A DNA stretch of 53,489 nucleotides, taken from NCBI GenBank assembly GCA_031551135.1, contig JAVBOA010000019.1:1-53489 (forward strand), given 5' to 3'. Numbering within the stretch: the stretch's first letter is position 1; each line of letters begins with the position of its first letter. This document shows, piece by piece, positions 42,315 through 50,668 of this stretch. Origin of the DNA: JAITVM01 sp031551135 (lineage in GTDB: Bacteria; Bacillota; Clostridia; Lachnospirales; JAITVM01). The translations under genes were made by a program, and so were the position numbers. Under the pieces are notes generated by a model. The model searched no databases and had not been told where the DNA came from. It was given only the letters and a program-made list of their open reading frames with translations.

Positions 42315-42971
42315 ATGCAAGAAGATAACCTTTTAAAAAACAACCAGGTAAAAGTTCATGGAAGAATAGTGTCTGAGTTGACTTTTAGCCATGAGGTTTA
42401 TGGCGAGAGTTTTTATAATTTTAATTTAGAAATAATCAGACTTAGCGATACAAGCGATGTTTTACCCATCACTATTTCGGAGCGTTTGATTGACAAAGAA
42501 GAGCTTCAGATCGGGATTATTGTTTATATAACCGGTCAGATAAGGTCATATAATAATTATACAGATACCGACAGCAAAAACAGGCTTATATTGACTATTT
42601 TCGCGCGTGATGTAGAAATTTTGGAGCAGGAAAATACCAATATAAATCCCAACGAAGTTATTCTTAACGGCTTTATTTGCAAAGCCCCGATTTACAGAAC
42701 AACACCTTTTGGCAGAGAGATTGCCGATATTTTGATAGCGGTAAACAGAGCATATAACAAATCTGATTATATACCGTGCATAGCTTGGGGAAGAAATGCG
42801 AGGTTTGCAGCTAAACTGAATGTTGGCGATAACATTAGGATTTGGGGCAGAATGCAGAGCAGAGTTTACCAAAAAAAGATGGAAAACGGCGATGTTATTG
42901 AAAGAGTTGCTTTCGAAATCTCTGTATCTAAAATCGAAACTATGGTTAAAACTAACAAAGAAGACGAATAG
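42315..42971 (+). CDS. Single-stranded DNA-binding-like protein with two OB folds
   Basis: 218 residues from ATG 42315 (SD GAGAGGAG). The first OB fold spans about residues 8-105 (NQVKVHGRIVSELTFSHEVYGESFYNFNLEI), the second about 110-210 (NEVILNGFICKAPIYRTTPFGREIADILIAVNR ... YIPCIAWGRNARFAAKLNVGDNIRIWGRMQSR). The second matches the SSB/PriB pattern closely. No acidic C-terminal tip like that of replicative SSB, so this is probably an accessory SSB. Such tandem-OB proteins are widespread in Clostridia. Confidence 0.8.
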   Translation: MQEDNLLKNNQVKVHGRIVSELTFSHEVYGESFYNFNLEIIRLSDTSDVLPITISERLIDKEELQIGIIVYITGQIRSYNNYTDTDSKNRLILTIFARDVEILEQENTNINPNEVILNGFICKAPIYRTTPFGREIADILIAVNRAYNKSDYIPCIAWGRNARFAAKLNVGDNIRIWGRMQSRVYQKKMENGDVIERVAFEISVSKIETMVKTNKEDE

Positions 42972-43060
42972 GTCGCTATTTTTGAACAAGCTTTATTGAC
43001 AAATTTACCCTTTAAATATATTATATTTATTAAGTATATGTATTAAAAGGGAGGGTTAAT

Positions 43061-43258
43061 ATGAGAACGGAAATTTATGTCGAGGTTGGCGGCAAAAAAA
43101 CTTACTCCAAAACACTTGTTGATACGGTTAAAGAAATTTGGAAAGCAGAAGGCAATAAAGTGAAAGACCTTGAAAATATTGAGCTTTATTTCAAACCGGA
43201 AGAAAGTAAATGTTATTACGTTATTAATTCCGATGTAAAAGGATATTTCGAAGCCTAA
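43061..43258 (+). CDS. Small DUF6465-like protein
   Basis: 65 residues, ATG 43061, SD GGGAGGG. The pattern (RTEIYVEVGGKKTYSKTLVD, W-K-A-E-G-N-K-V-K-D-L-E-N-I-E-L-Y-F-K-P-E-E, Y-Y-V-I-N) resembles the small DUF6465 proteins of Clostridia. Function unknown. Followed by its own terminator. Confidence 0.75.
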   Translation: MRTEIYVEVGGKKTYSKTLVDTVKEIWKAEGNKVKDLENIELYFKPEESKCYYVINSDVKGYFEA

Positions 43259-43323
43259 TAAGTTTAAGCTCCTACTTTCTTATTACTTTAAAATTTTTTT
43301 TCAGCGATTGCATTTGATGACAT

Positions 43324-43356
43324 AAAAAAAGTTATGATTTTTTTCATAGCTTTTTT
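43324..43356 (+). terminator. Rho-independent terminator
   Basis: AAAAAAAGTTATGA pairs with TCATAGCTTTTTT (one wobble) around a T6 loop; ends the small DUF6465-like gene. Confidence 0.7.
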
Positions 43357-43465
43357 ATTTTTTATAAAATAAATTTAAATCCGGCCGATACTGCTGTATA
43401 ATAAAAAATATTGATTAGAAATATGGAATGTTTAGACTAAATTTGTAAAAAAAGGAGGGATAGGA

Positions 43466-43795
43466 ATGCTGCAAATTTCATTGTCCATAAAAGAAGCGAT
43501 GGATGTATTGGAGAATTGTATTGTCAGTTCGGGGGCATCCTGCGAATGTGTCGGAAATTATTTTAATGAATCAAACGACGGCAAGCAGGTCGGAGTTTTA
43601 ATATTTGAAAAATATTTTATGCGCAACGACAGCAGAGCCGGACTAACTGTGGTTTTAAATAATTTATCGGGTAGGACGACGGTTTATTATAAAGGCTCCG
43701 GCGGCGGAACCGGCGCGTTTTTTAAATTCGATTGGGGTATTTCGGAGGATTTGGAATCTTTGGTTGAAAAATCTTTGGATAATTATATAGTCTAA
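43466..43795 (+). CDS. DUF6054-like protein
   Basis: 109 residues, ATG 43466 after AGGAGGGA. The sequence (LSIKEAMDVLENCIVSSGASCECVGNYF; V-G-V-L-I-F-E-K-Y-F-M-R-N; G-S-G-G-G-T-G-A-F-F-K-F-D-W-G) resembles a small conserved Firmicutes family that I recall as DUF6054. The glycine-rich turn near the C-terminus is its most striking feature. Function unknown; single gene with terminator. Confidence 0.65.
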   Translation: MLQISLSIKEAMDVLENCIVSSGASCECVGNYFNESNDGKQVGVLIFEKYFMRNDSRAGLTVVLNNLSGRTTVYYKGSGGGTGAFFKFDWGISEDLESLVEKSLDNYIV

Positions 43796-43811
43796 TTGCT
43801 ATACAAAAAAA

Positions 43812-43852
43812 GGCACTAAATTAAAACAGGATTACGGTTTTAATTTAGTGCC
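43812..43852. terminator. Strong bidirectional terminator
   Basis: GGCACTAAATTAAAAC (43812-43827) and GTTTTAATTTAGTGCC (43837-43852): perfect 16-bp arms with a 9-nt loop, A run on the left and T run on the right. Shared by the convergent genes at 43466 and 43861. Confidence 0.92.
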
Positions 43853-43860
43853 ATATTTTT

Positions 43861-44571
43861 TTATGATAATGGATCGGTTATAACAGGCAGATAAACGACT
43901 TCCCAAATGCCCGGCGTAACTTGTTTGAAATTCAGCCAAACGTCGGTTTTTCCGCTTTCTTTAAATAAAATATGTCCTTCGGTATCGGAAGTTTTTACAA
44001 ATTCGCCTTTTTCAAGGTCGCTGAAAACAGTTTTTGCAAATTCCTGACGCGATAAAGATTCCATACCTTGTTCTTCAAGAGATTTTGATTGTAAACGGTC
44101 AATACTATGAAGTTTTCTGAAATCGTCTTTTGTAACAGTCAGATTTTCATCTTTGCAAAGCATTTCAAAATCAGATTCCCAGTCGAATTGTATTCCGTAT
44201 TGAATCCAAATTTTTGCTATAGACATTGGCTCCATATCTTTGAATACAGATTTATCATGAGCTTTCGCGAATTCGCCGTATGCTTTTTCTTCTGCTTCAG
44301 TAAATTCAAAAACAGCTACGGTTTTGTCGAGGTCTTTTTTAATATTTAGCTGACCAAGTGATTCTTCAACTTTTTCGATATCCTCAATATCGTCAATAAC
44401 TTGAGAAGCAGTGATTTCGGTATCGGGCGCTTCTGTTGTGCCGTTGTTCAGAGTTATCTCCATAGACGGAGCCGCAGAAGAACTGTCGGCATTGTTATTG
44501 GAGCTGCCGCACCCGGCCAAAGGAAAGGCAAGCATCATTACACACGCAAACGCGATTAAATTTCTTTTCAT
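43861..44571 (-). CDS. Lipoprotein of unknown function
   Basis: 236 residues. Lipobox L-A-G-C at residue about 21, then an Asn/Ser/Ala linker (CGSSNNNADSSSAAP). The mature part is acidic and helical (D-D-I-E-D-I-E-K-V-E-E-S-L; F-E-F-T-E-A-E-E-K-A) with a C-terminal beta-rich section (V-W-L-N-F-K-Q-V-T-P-G-I-W-E-V-V-Y). No family recognised. Single minus-strand gene. Confidence 0.75.
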   Translation of the reverse strand: MKRNLIAFACVMMLAFPLAGCGSSNNNADSSSAAPSMEITLNNGTTEAPDTEITASQVIDDIEDIEKVEESLGQLNIKKDLDKTVAVFEFTEAEEKAYGEFAKAHDKSVFKDMEPMSIAKIWIQYGIQFDWESDFEMLCKDENLTVTKDDFRKLHSIDRLQSKSLEEQGMESLSRQEFAKTVFSDLEKGEFVKTSDTEGHILFKESGKTDVWLNFKQVTPGIWEVVYLPVITDPLS

Positions 44572-44905
44572 TATAAAAATTACACTCCTTTTTAATTGTT
44601 TTGAGCGTTTTCTTGAATATTATGAAAATAGTACAATTAGGGAAAACGAAAACCCTCTAACGGCTGCCAAAAATTACAGCGGTATATTTATTGCTTTGGA
44701 ATAATTTTAACAACGCAATAAATTTCAAGCAATCCTATTATTATGGAAAATAATCTTTAAAATAAATTTGCTCTAATTATAAATTGTACTTATAATTTTA
44801 CTACCGCCTATTACATAAATCAATATTATATAATTAATGTCACAATTCAAACACAGAATTGTAAAAAGAAATATCCCGAAAAATAAATTTTTGGCAGGGG
44901 AAAGC
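44572..44905. other. Intergenic region with a weak repeat remnant
   Basis: No gene. At 44611-44634 TTGAATATTATGAAAATAGTAC resembles one end of the palindromic repeat. The rest is AT-rich, with no clear structure at the end of purC. Confidence 0.4.
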
Positions 44906-45598
44906 CTATTTTTGCTTGGTTTTGCCGGTAATAATTTCTGAAAGCTCAATAGGTGATACAAGGGTATTATTTTTATAAACACGCATATTTCCGCCTGAAA
45001 GTTCGTCTATTAAGAGAACTTTTTCGTCTACTATACCAAACTCAAATTTTATGTCATACAATTGTAATCCGAACTCCTGAAGATATTCTTTTATGATTTT
45101 GGCGCATTTTTTCGTGAGTTTCTTGCATTGTTTGTATTCGTTTTTGGACATGATATTAAGCATAATAAGCGTATCTTTCGAGATTACAGGGTCGCCTTTT
45201 TCGTCGTCTTTTATTGTAATTTCAATAAGCTCGCTAAGTTCCTGCGCTTCCTCAACATACGAGGAATAACGCTTATAAAATGAACCTACGGCTTTGAAGC
45301 GGCAAATAAATTCAAGACCTTTGCCGAAAATTTTTGCGGGCTTTACAGTCATTGTTTTTTCTCTTAAATTTGATTTTAAATAATGTGTGGGGATTTCTTT
45401 ATCGATAAGCAGTTTAAATAAGGTTTTGCTCAATTTCAAGCTTGCTTGGCCCAGCCCTTCTATCGATAAGCCGACCGAATTTTCGCCGGGATCAAAAACG
45501 CCGTCTTTGCCGGTGGCATCGTCTTTGTATTTCAGTAAATAAGTTTTGTTTTCTAAAACATAAACATCTTTTGTCTTTCCTTGATAAACGAGTTCCAT
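44906..45598 (-). CDS. purC: Phosphoribosylaminoimidazole-succinocarboxamide synthase (SAICAR synthetase)
   Basis: 230 residues, the bacterial PurC length. The sequence Y-Q-G-K-T-K-D-V-Y, L-K-Y-K-D-D-A-T, F-I-C-R-F-K-A-V-G-S-F, D-I-K-F-E-F-G and L-I-D-E-L-S-G-G-N-M-R shows the ATP-grasp-like SAICAR synthetase fold. It couples CAIR with aspartate in purine synthesis. Unusually it is alone, not in a pur operon. The active-site D-E-x-S-G-G-N-M-R differs a little from the common D-E-x-S-P-D-x-x-R ending. Confidence 0.9.
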   Translation of the reverse strand: MELVYQGKTKDVYVLENKTYLLKYKDDATGKDGVFDPGENSVGLSIEGLGQASLKLSKTLFKLLIDKEIPTHYLKSNLREKTMTVKPAKIFGKGLEFICRFKAVGSFYKRYSSYVEEAQELSELIEITIKDDEKGDPVISKDTLIMLNIMSKNEYKQCKKLTKKCAKIIKEYLQEFGLQLYDIKFEFGIVDEKVLLIDELSGGNMRVYKNNTLVSPIELSEIITGKTKQK

Positions 45599-46002
45599 AA
45601 ATCTTCACCTTTTCTGTTTTATAATATTCAACGACATATCTTTTTGAAAAAATACGAATTTAAAGCTTTGCTTTTTCCTAATTATAGCATGTTTTTTTTA
45701 TTTATAGCAATTCTGCAACAGATTAATATTGAAACTCTTTATTTTTTTTCTGATTTTATTTTCTGAGGAAATAAAACACATCAATAGTAAAAAATGAAAT
45801 ATTAATATTCAAAATTGCTTTATGAAAATTAACTCTTTGGCTTTGCGGCCAAAAAAATTCCCCAAACAAAATCAATCTCCGCTCGAAAATTTTTACATTA
45901 TATATACAAACGCTTCCAAATAAAAAATTTACATCTCAATGATAATATAATATAATATTTTTTGTATTTAAAAAACAATTATTAGTGTAAAACAAATTCT
46001 TT
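45599..46002. other. Divergent intergenic region (purC / F420-ligase-like)
   Basis: About 400 bp with no gene. Plus-strand promoter TTTACA (45928-45933), 17 bp, TATAAT (45951-45956) for the gene at 46016. Minus-strand candidate TTGCTA (45710-45705), 18 bp, TATAAT (45686-45681) for purC. No riboswitch recognised. Confidence 0.5.
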
Positions 46003-46015
46003 AGAGGTGATTAAA

Positions 46016-47182
46016 ATGAGACATGTTGGTTGTGAAGCGTACGGCGTTAGACTTCCGATAATAACTACAGGCGACAATCTTACTGAAATTGTTGTGGATT
46101 CTATAATAAAGGCAAAAGAGTCTATTGGGGCCGACCTTAAGGAGACTGACGTTGTTGGGGTTACGGAAGCCATCGTTGCAAAATCACAAGGAAATTACGC
46201 GAGTATACAAGACATCGGTGAGGATATCAAAAAAAAATTTCCTAACGGCGAAGTTGGTCTCGTTTTTCCTATATTAAGCAGAAATAGATTTTTGAATATC
46301 CTAAAAGGTATTTCTCTGGGTGCGAAAAAAGTATATGTTTTGCTGAAATATCCAAGTGACGAAGTCGGCAACCCGATTATGGATTCCGAATTGATTTATG
46401 AATTAGAAGATGAGCTGAGCGGGCTAATTGATGCCGAAAAATTTAAGGCTATCACAAATAATTACAAGCATCCGTTTACTAATATCGATTATATTTCGCT
46501 TTATGAAAATATTTCGCCGAATATAGAGGTGTATCTTTCGGATGATGCGCGTGATATTTTAAAACTTACTAAAAATGTTTTGGTAGGCGAAATCCATTCT
46601 CGTTTTAAAACAAAAGCCAGACTTTTGAAATCAGGAGCAGAAACGGTATATACTTTGTCCGATATCCTGAACGAAAGCGTAAACGGAAGCGGATACAATC
46701 CGGATTACGGTGTTTTGGGCTCCAACCTTTCTACCGGAACAAAGCTAAAACTTTTCCCTAGAAATTGCGATAATTTTATAAAAGATTTGGAGAAAGTTTT
46801 TCTCGAAAAAATGGGCGTTTGCCCGCAGCTTTTGGTTTATGGAGACGGAGCGTTTAAAGACCCTTTTGCCGGAATTTGGGAGCTTGCTGACCCGGTGGTT
46901 TCTCCGGCGCATTCCGAAAAATTAGGCGATACCCCGAACGAAATAAAATTAAAATTTATTGCGGATAATGATTTTCAAGACCTTTCGGGCAAAGAAAAAG
47001 AAGATGCGATTTTGGAAGTTATAAAAAATAAATCCAAAGAAAATGCGTATAATGACGGAACTACCCCAAGAAAATATGCCGACCTTTTGGGAAGCCTCTG
47101 CGATTTGATGAGCGGCAGCGGTGACAAAGGTACGCCTGTAATTTTGATAAGAGGATATTTTGACGATTTGTCAGTAAATTAA
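46016..47182 (+). CDS. Coenzyme F420-0:L-glutamate ligase-like protein (CofE-like)
   Basis: About 388 residues from ATG 46016 (SD AGAGGTGA; a GTG inside the SD is not the start). The N-terminal half resembles the CofE family (YGVRLPIITTGDNLTEIVVDSI ... VVGVTEAIVAKSQGNYASI). The C-terminal half has P-Q-L-L-V-Y-G-D-G-A-F-K-D-P and T-P-N-E-I-K. CofE adds glutamate to F420-0 in archaea and actinobacteria. This organism type is not known for F420, so the real substrate is unclear; a related acid-amine ligation is possible. Single gene with a repeat and terminator after it. Confidence 0.75.
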   Translation: MRHVGCEAYGVRLPIITTGDNLTEIVVDSIIKAKESIGADLKETDVVGVTEAIVAKSQGNYASIQDIGEDIKKKFPNGEVGLVFPILSRNRFLNILKGISLGAKKVYVLLKYPSDEVGNPIMDSELIYELEDELSGLIDAEKFKAITNNYKHPFTNIDYISLYENISPNIEVYLSDDARDILKLTKNVLVGEIHSRFKTKARLLKSGAETVYTLSDILNESVNGSGYNPDYGVLGSNLSTGTKLKLFPRNCDNFIKDLEKVFLEKMGVCPQLLVYGDGAFKDPFAGIWELADPVVSPAHSEKLGDTPNEIKLKFIADNDFQDLSGKEKEDAILEVIKNKSKENAYNDGTTPRKYADLLGSLCDLMSGSGDKGTPVILIRGYFDDLSVN

Positions 47183-47185
47183 CTA

Positions 47186-47299
47186 ATACTATTTTCATTT
47201 AGATAAGTGGAAAAAAATTTTTCAAAGCGGAGCGTTTCGCGCAATGTTTCTAGCGCGAAATGAAATATTTTTTTCTATCCTTAATATTGAAAATAGTAT
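47186..47299. repeat. Palindromic repeat, full copy 7 (114 bp)
   Basis: ATACTATTTTCATTTAGATAA ... ATTGAAAATAGTAT. Inner stem TTTCGCGC/GCGCGAAA as in copy 4, unpaired AAGCGGAGCG. Reverse orientation. Its left end begins three bases after the stop codon of the upstream gene. Confidence 0.85.
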
Positions 47300-47308
47300 A
47301 AAGTCTAA

Positions 47309-47341
47309 AATCTCGGTAAATTTTTACCGGGATTTTTTTTG
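47309..47341 (+). terminator. Rho-independent terminator
   Basis: TCTCGGTAAA (47311-47320) pairs with TTTACCGGGA (47323-47332, one wobble), followed by a T8 run. Ends the F420-ligase-like gene transcript after the repeat copy. Confidence 0.85.
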
Positions 47342-47479
47342 CTTTTAAACAAAAATATTGTACTGAATTTTATGCACATTAAACAAGAAATCTGTGTTAT
47401 TATATAAATTAATTCAGAAGCAAAGTCTTTAGCGATTCCAGAATAAACGCTATAAAAGCTGTATCGAGGTGAAAAAACT

Positions 47480-48028
47480 ATGATGAAAGAGCTGTCGATG
47501 CATATAATCGACATTGTGCAAAATAGCATACGGGCGAATGCGAAAAATATTTTAGTATACGTTGAAGAAGACAATATAAAAAATAAATTTATTATCAGAG
47601 TTGACGACGACGGCGAAGGAATGGACGAAGATTTTTTAAAATATATAAAAGACCCTTTTAAAACAACACGGACTACAAGGAAAGTCGGCTTAGGGATTCC
47701 GATGCTTGCTCAAACTTGCGAATTTTGCGGAGGGGCATTGACGATAGAAAGTGAAAAAAAAATCGGAACAAGAATCACCGCCGAAATGGATGAAAATAAT
47801 ATTGACCGCCCGCCGCTCGGCGATATCATAAATTCCATGCATCAATTGATTATAATGAACGAAGAAATAGATTTTGTATATAAGCATATAAAAAACGGAA
47901 ATATTTATGAATTTGATACAAAAGAAATAAAAGAAGTTTTAGACGGCGTGCCGTTTAAAGAGCTTGAGGTATCTTCTTGGATTAAGGCGAATATTTCGGA
48001 AGGGCTTGAGGAAATCGGCGTAAAGTAG
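47480..48028 (+). CDS. HATPase_c (GHKL) ATP-binding protein, anti-sigma/serine-kinase-like
   Basis: 182 residues, ATG 47480 (or 47483), SD GAGGTG. Residues about 5-105 are a GHKL ATPase: N-box I-V-Q-N-S-I-R-A-N-A-K, G1 box D-D-D-G-E-G-M-D, then T-T-R-K-V-G-L-G-I-P-M-L and I-G-T-R-I-T-A. No histidine-kinase dimerisation domain or membrane segment. Similar proteins are found in clostridial hydrogenase gene clusters; here the neighbour is the Rnf operon, so a regulatory role in electron transfer is possible. Confidence 0.8.
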   Translation: MMKELSMHIIDIVQNSIRANAKNILVYVEEDNIKNKFIIRVDDDGEGMDEDFLKYIKDPFKTTRTTRKVGLGIPMLAQTCEFCGGALTIESEKKIGTRITAEMDENNIDRPPLGDIINSMHQLIIMNEEIDFVYKHIKNGNIYEFDTKEIKEVLDGVPFKELEVSSWIKANISEGLEEIGVK

Positions 48029-48237
48029 AAAAATTTTCCAACTTATTTTGGATTAAAAACTTAGTTAAATTTTTATCTTGCACAAATAGTATTTGGTTAT
48101 TTTGTAGATATTATTTAAAAAAATTCACTTAAATTCTTTGTTATTTACTAAATTTTTTTTCATGATATAATATGAATTATGTGTTTTTTATATATTATAA
48201 TTTTTTTTTATAATATATTTGAATTAATATTCAGTTT
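48029..48237. other. AT-rich intergenic region before rnfC
   Basis: Very AT-rich with no gene. Together with repeat copy 8 it is the upstream region of rnfC. No confident -35/-10 pair was identified; TATACT at 48237-48242 belongs to the repeat end. Confidence 0.4.
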
Positions 48238-48325
48238 ATACTATTTCCATTTAGATAAGTAGAGAAAAATTTTTCAAAGCGGAGCGTTTCGCGAAATGCT
48301 TCAAGCGCGAAAATGGAAATAATAT
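48238..48325. repeat. Palindromic repeat copy 8, internally deleted (88 bp)
   Basis: ATACTATTTCCATTTAGATAAGTAGAGAAAAATTTTTCA, AAGCGGAGCG, inner stem TTTCGCG/CGCGAAA, then directly AATGGAAATAATATC. The second A/T-rich arm is missing. Outer arms CCA/TGG vary on both sides. Located 34 nt before the rnfC start. Confidence 0.8.
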
Positions 48326-48359
48326 CAGCAGTAAAAAAATTTTTTTAATGGAGGCATAT

Positions 48360-49685
48360 ATGAGTCTTTTAACTTTTAAAAGAGGTATACATCCGCCTGA
48401 TTGCAAAAGCATAACTATGGAAAATCCAATTGTCACCATTCCTCCGGAAAAGGGAACAAATATGGTATTTCCGCTGGCTCAGCATATCGGAGCGCCATGT
48501 AATCCTATCGTAAATATCGGCGACAGAGTTTTGATGTACCAAAAAATCGCAGATACGGATGCATTTGTTTCGTCTCCGATACATTCCTCGGTTTCGGGAA
48601 TTGTCAAGGAAATTCGTAAGACATTAACCCCGGGTGGGGTTTCCTGCAACGCAATAGTTATTGAAAACGACGGCGAAAACGAGAAGCTCGACAGAAAGCC
48701 GGAAAAAGAAAATTATAAGGATTATACAAAAGAAGAGATTGTAAAAATTGTTCGCGAAGCAGGAATTGTCGGTTTGGGCGGTGCGGGATTTCCTACGCAT
48801 ATAAAACTTAATCCGCCGAAAGAATGTAAAATCGATACAGTAATTGTAAATGCTGCCGAATGTGAGCCTTATTTGACCACGGATTACCGTGTTTTGTTGG
48901 AAGACTCAACGACTTTAGTCGAGGGTTTGAAAATAATATTGTCTTTATTTCCGGAAGCAAGAGGAATAATCGGAATTGAAACAAACAAAATGAAGGCGAT
49001 AGAGATTTTTGAAAAGATTTGCCAAGACATTCCGAATATCGAAGTTGCCAGATTGCAGCCTAAATACCCACAGGGAAGCGAAAAACAGCTCATCTCTGCA
49101 TGTACGGGTAGGGAAGTGCCATCCGGAGGACTGCCGGCACATATCGGCGTTATTGTTGATAATGTTGATACAGTTGTCGCCATCCAGCGCGCCGTTGTTC
49201 ATAACAAACCTTTAATCAGGCGTGTTATAACTTTATCAGGCTCATGTTTTGCAAAACCGGGCAATTATAAAGCCAGAATCGGACAGTCTTATAAAGAGCT
49301 GATCGAGAAAGCGGGCGGCTTTTCGAAAGAACCTTCTAAACTTATTTCTGGCGGGCCGATGATGGGCGTTGCTATGTTTGATTTAGATATACCAATAATA
49401 AAAACCTCGTCGGCGATATTGGCGTTTAATGAAGAAGAAGCTAATTTGCCGCAAGAACGAAACTGCATAAGATGCGGAAAATGTGTGGAACACTGTCCGG
49501 TCGGGCTTATGCCGCTCGAGCTTAACAAAAATGTTATTTATAAAGAAGATGATTTATTTAAGAAAAATAATGGACTGGATTGTATAGAATGTGGCTCTTG
49601 TTCATTTATTTGCCCTGCAAAAAGACATTTGGCTCAATCAATAAGAGCTTTTAAACGTATTATGCTCACAAAGCCGAAAAAATAA
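48360..49685 (+). CDS. rnfC: Rnf complex subunit C
   Basis: About 441 residues from ATG 48360, five bases after GGAGG (48350-48354); the ATG at 48348 lies on the SD. It contains the N-terminal Rnf barrel-sandwich part (GIHPPDCKSITME), the NADH/FMN domain (G-L-G-G-A-G-F-P-T-H-I-K; N-A-A-E-C-E-P-Y-L-T-T-D) and two 4Fe-4S motifs near residue 370 and 410 (C-I-R-C-G-K-C-V-E-H-C-P; C-I-E-C-G-S-C-S-F-I-C-P). Membrane-peripheral NAD+ site of the ferredoxin:NAD+ oxidoreductase. Confidence 0.97.
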   Translation: MSLLTFKRGIHPPDCKSITMENPIVTIPPEKGTNMVFPLAQHIGAPCNPIVNIGDRVLMYQKIADTDAFVSSPIHSSVSGIVKEIRKTLTPGGVSCNAIVIENDGENEKLDRKPEKENYKDYTKEEIVKIVREAGIVGLGGAGFPTHIKLNPPKECKIDTVIVNAAECEPYLTTDYRVLLEDSTTLVEGLKIILSLFPEARGIIGIETNKMKAIEIFEKICQDIPNIEVARLQPKYPQGSEKQLISACTGREVPSGGLPAHIGVIVDNVDTVVAIQRAVVHNKPLIRRVITLSGSCFAKPGNYKARIGQSYKELIEKAGGFSKEPSKLISGGPMMGVAMFDLDIPIIKTSSAILAFNEEEANLPQERNCIRCGKCVEHCPVGLMPLELNKNVIYKEDDLFKKNNGLDCIECGSCSFICPAKRHLAQSIRAFKRIMLTKPKK

Positions 49686-49708
49686 AATACTAAAAAAGGA
49701 GGATATAA

Positions 49709-50668
49709 ATGTCAAAAAAAATAATAGTTACAGGAACTCCGCATATCCGAAGCAACGAGTCCATTGATTATATTATGAAGCAGGTTATATTTGCGCTGAT
49801 TCCGGCTTCTTTAGGTGCAATTTATTTTTTTGGTATACGTTCACTCTATGTAATTATGATTTCAGTTGCGTCGTCTGTTTTTTTTGAATATCTTTATCAA
49901 AAATTAACCAAACAAGCAATTACAATTATGGATTATTCGGCGGCGGTGACAGGGCTTTTGCTTGCTCTGAATTTACCGGCGACTGTGCCTTTTTGGCTGC
50001 CGATAGTTGGTTCGTTGTTTGCAATTGTGCTTGTAAAACAGTTATACGGCGGACTTGGACAGAATTTCATGAATCCGGCGCTTGGTGCTCGTGCTTTTTT
50101 GCTTGTATCTTTTTCGGCCAAAATGACGACATGGATTATGCCGCGTGAGAATTTCTTAAATTTTTCTTACAACGCAATGACGACTCCGACTATGCTCGGT
50201 TTGGTGAAAAAAGGTTATACTCCGGAAACTGCTGATTATATAAATGCTTTTTTGGGAAATATCAGCGGCTCTTTGGGCGAAACCTCGGCACTCTTGCTGT
50301 TAATCGGCGGAATTTATCTTATTTATAAAAAAATTATTACTTGGAGAATACCTTTTACATACATTGCTACAGTATTCGTCCTATCTTATCTTTTAGGCAG
50401 AAACGGTTTATATGAAATTTTGCTCGGCGGAATTATGATCGGTGCGTTTTTTATGGCGACAGATTATTCGTCTTCTCCGGTTACGCCAAACGGGCAATTG
50501 ATTATGGGAATCGGCTGTGGAATTTTGACGGCACTTTTGAGAAGATATGCAAATTATCCCGAATCGGTTTCGTTTTCGATTTTGATAATGAATCTTTGTG
50601 TACCGTTAATTGATAAATTTACAAAACCTGTTGTATTTGGAACAAAAGGAGGGGATAAGAATGTTTGA
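49709..50668 (+). CDS. rnfD: Rnf complex subunit D
   Basis: 319 residues with about nine to ten membrane segments, SD AGGAGG. The motif N-A-M-T-T-P-T-M-L-G near residue 155 is the usual site of covalently bound FMN on threonine. G-G-L-G-Q-N-F-M-N-P-A-L-G-A-R-A and D-Y-S-S-S-P-V-T-P are also conserved. Part of the ion-translocating membrane core. Overlaps rnfG by 8 nt. Confidence 0.96.
   Translation: MSKKIIVTGTPHIRSNESIDYIMKQVIFALIPASLGAIYFFGIRSLYVIMISVASSVFFEYLYQKLTKQAITIMDYSAAVTGLLLALNLPATVPFWLPIVGSLFAIVLVKQLYGGLGQNFMNPALGARAFLLVSFSAKMTTWIMPRENFLNFSYNAMTTPTMLGLVKKGYTPETADYINAFLGNISGSLGETSALLLLIGGIYLIYKKIITWRIPFTYIATVFVLSYLLGRNGLYEILLGGIMIGAFFMATDYSSSPVTPNGQLIMGIGCGILTALLRRYANYPESVSFSILIMNLCVPLIDKFTKPVVFGTKGGDKNV

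Noticed and set aside
45599..45990. Purine riboswitch before purC
   Set aside because: The minus-strand leader lacks the conserved purine-aptamer core; only promoter-like sequences were found.
10753..48325. CRISPR array
   Set aside because: The repeated sequences are dispersed over tens of kilobases in both orientations and are themselves palindromic; there is no repeat-spacer periodicity and no cas gene.
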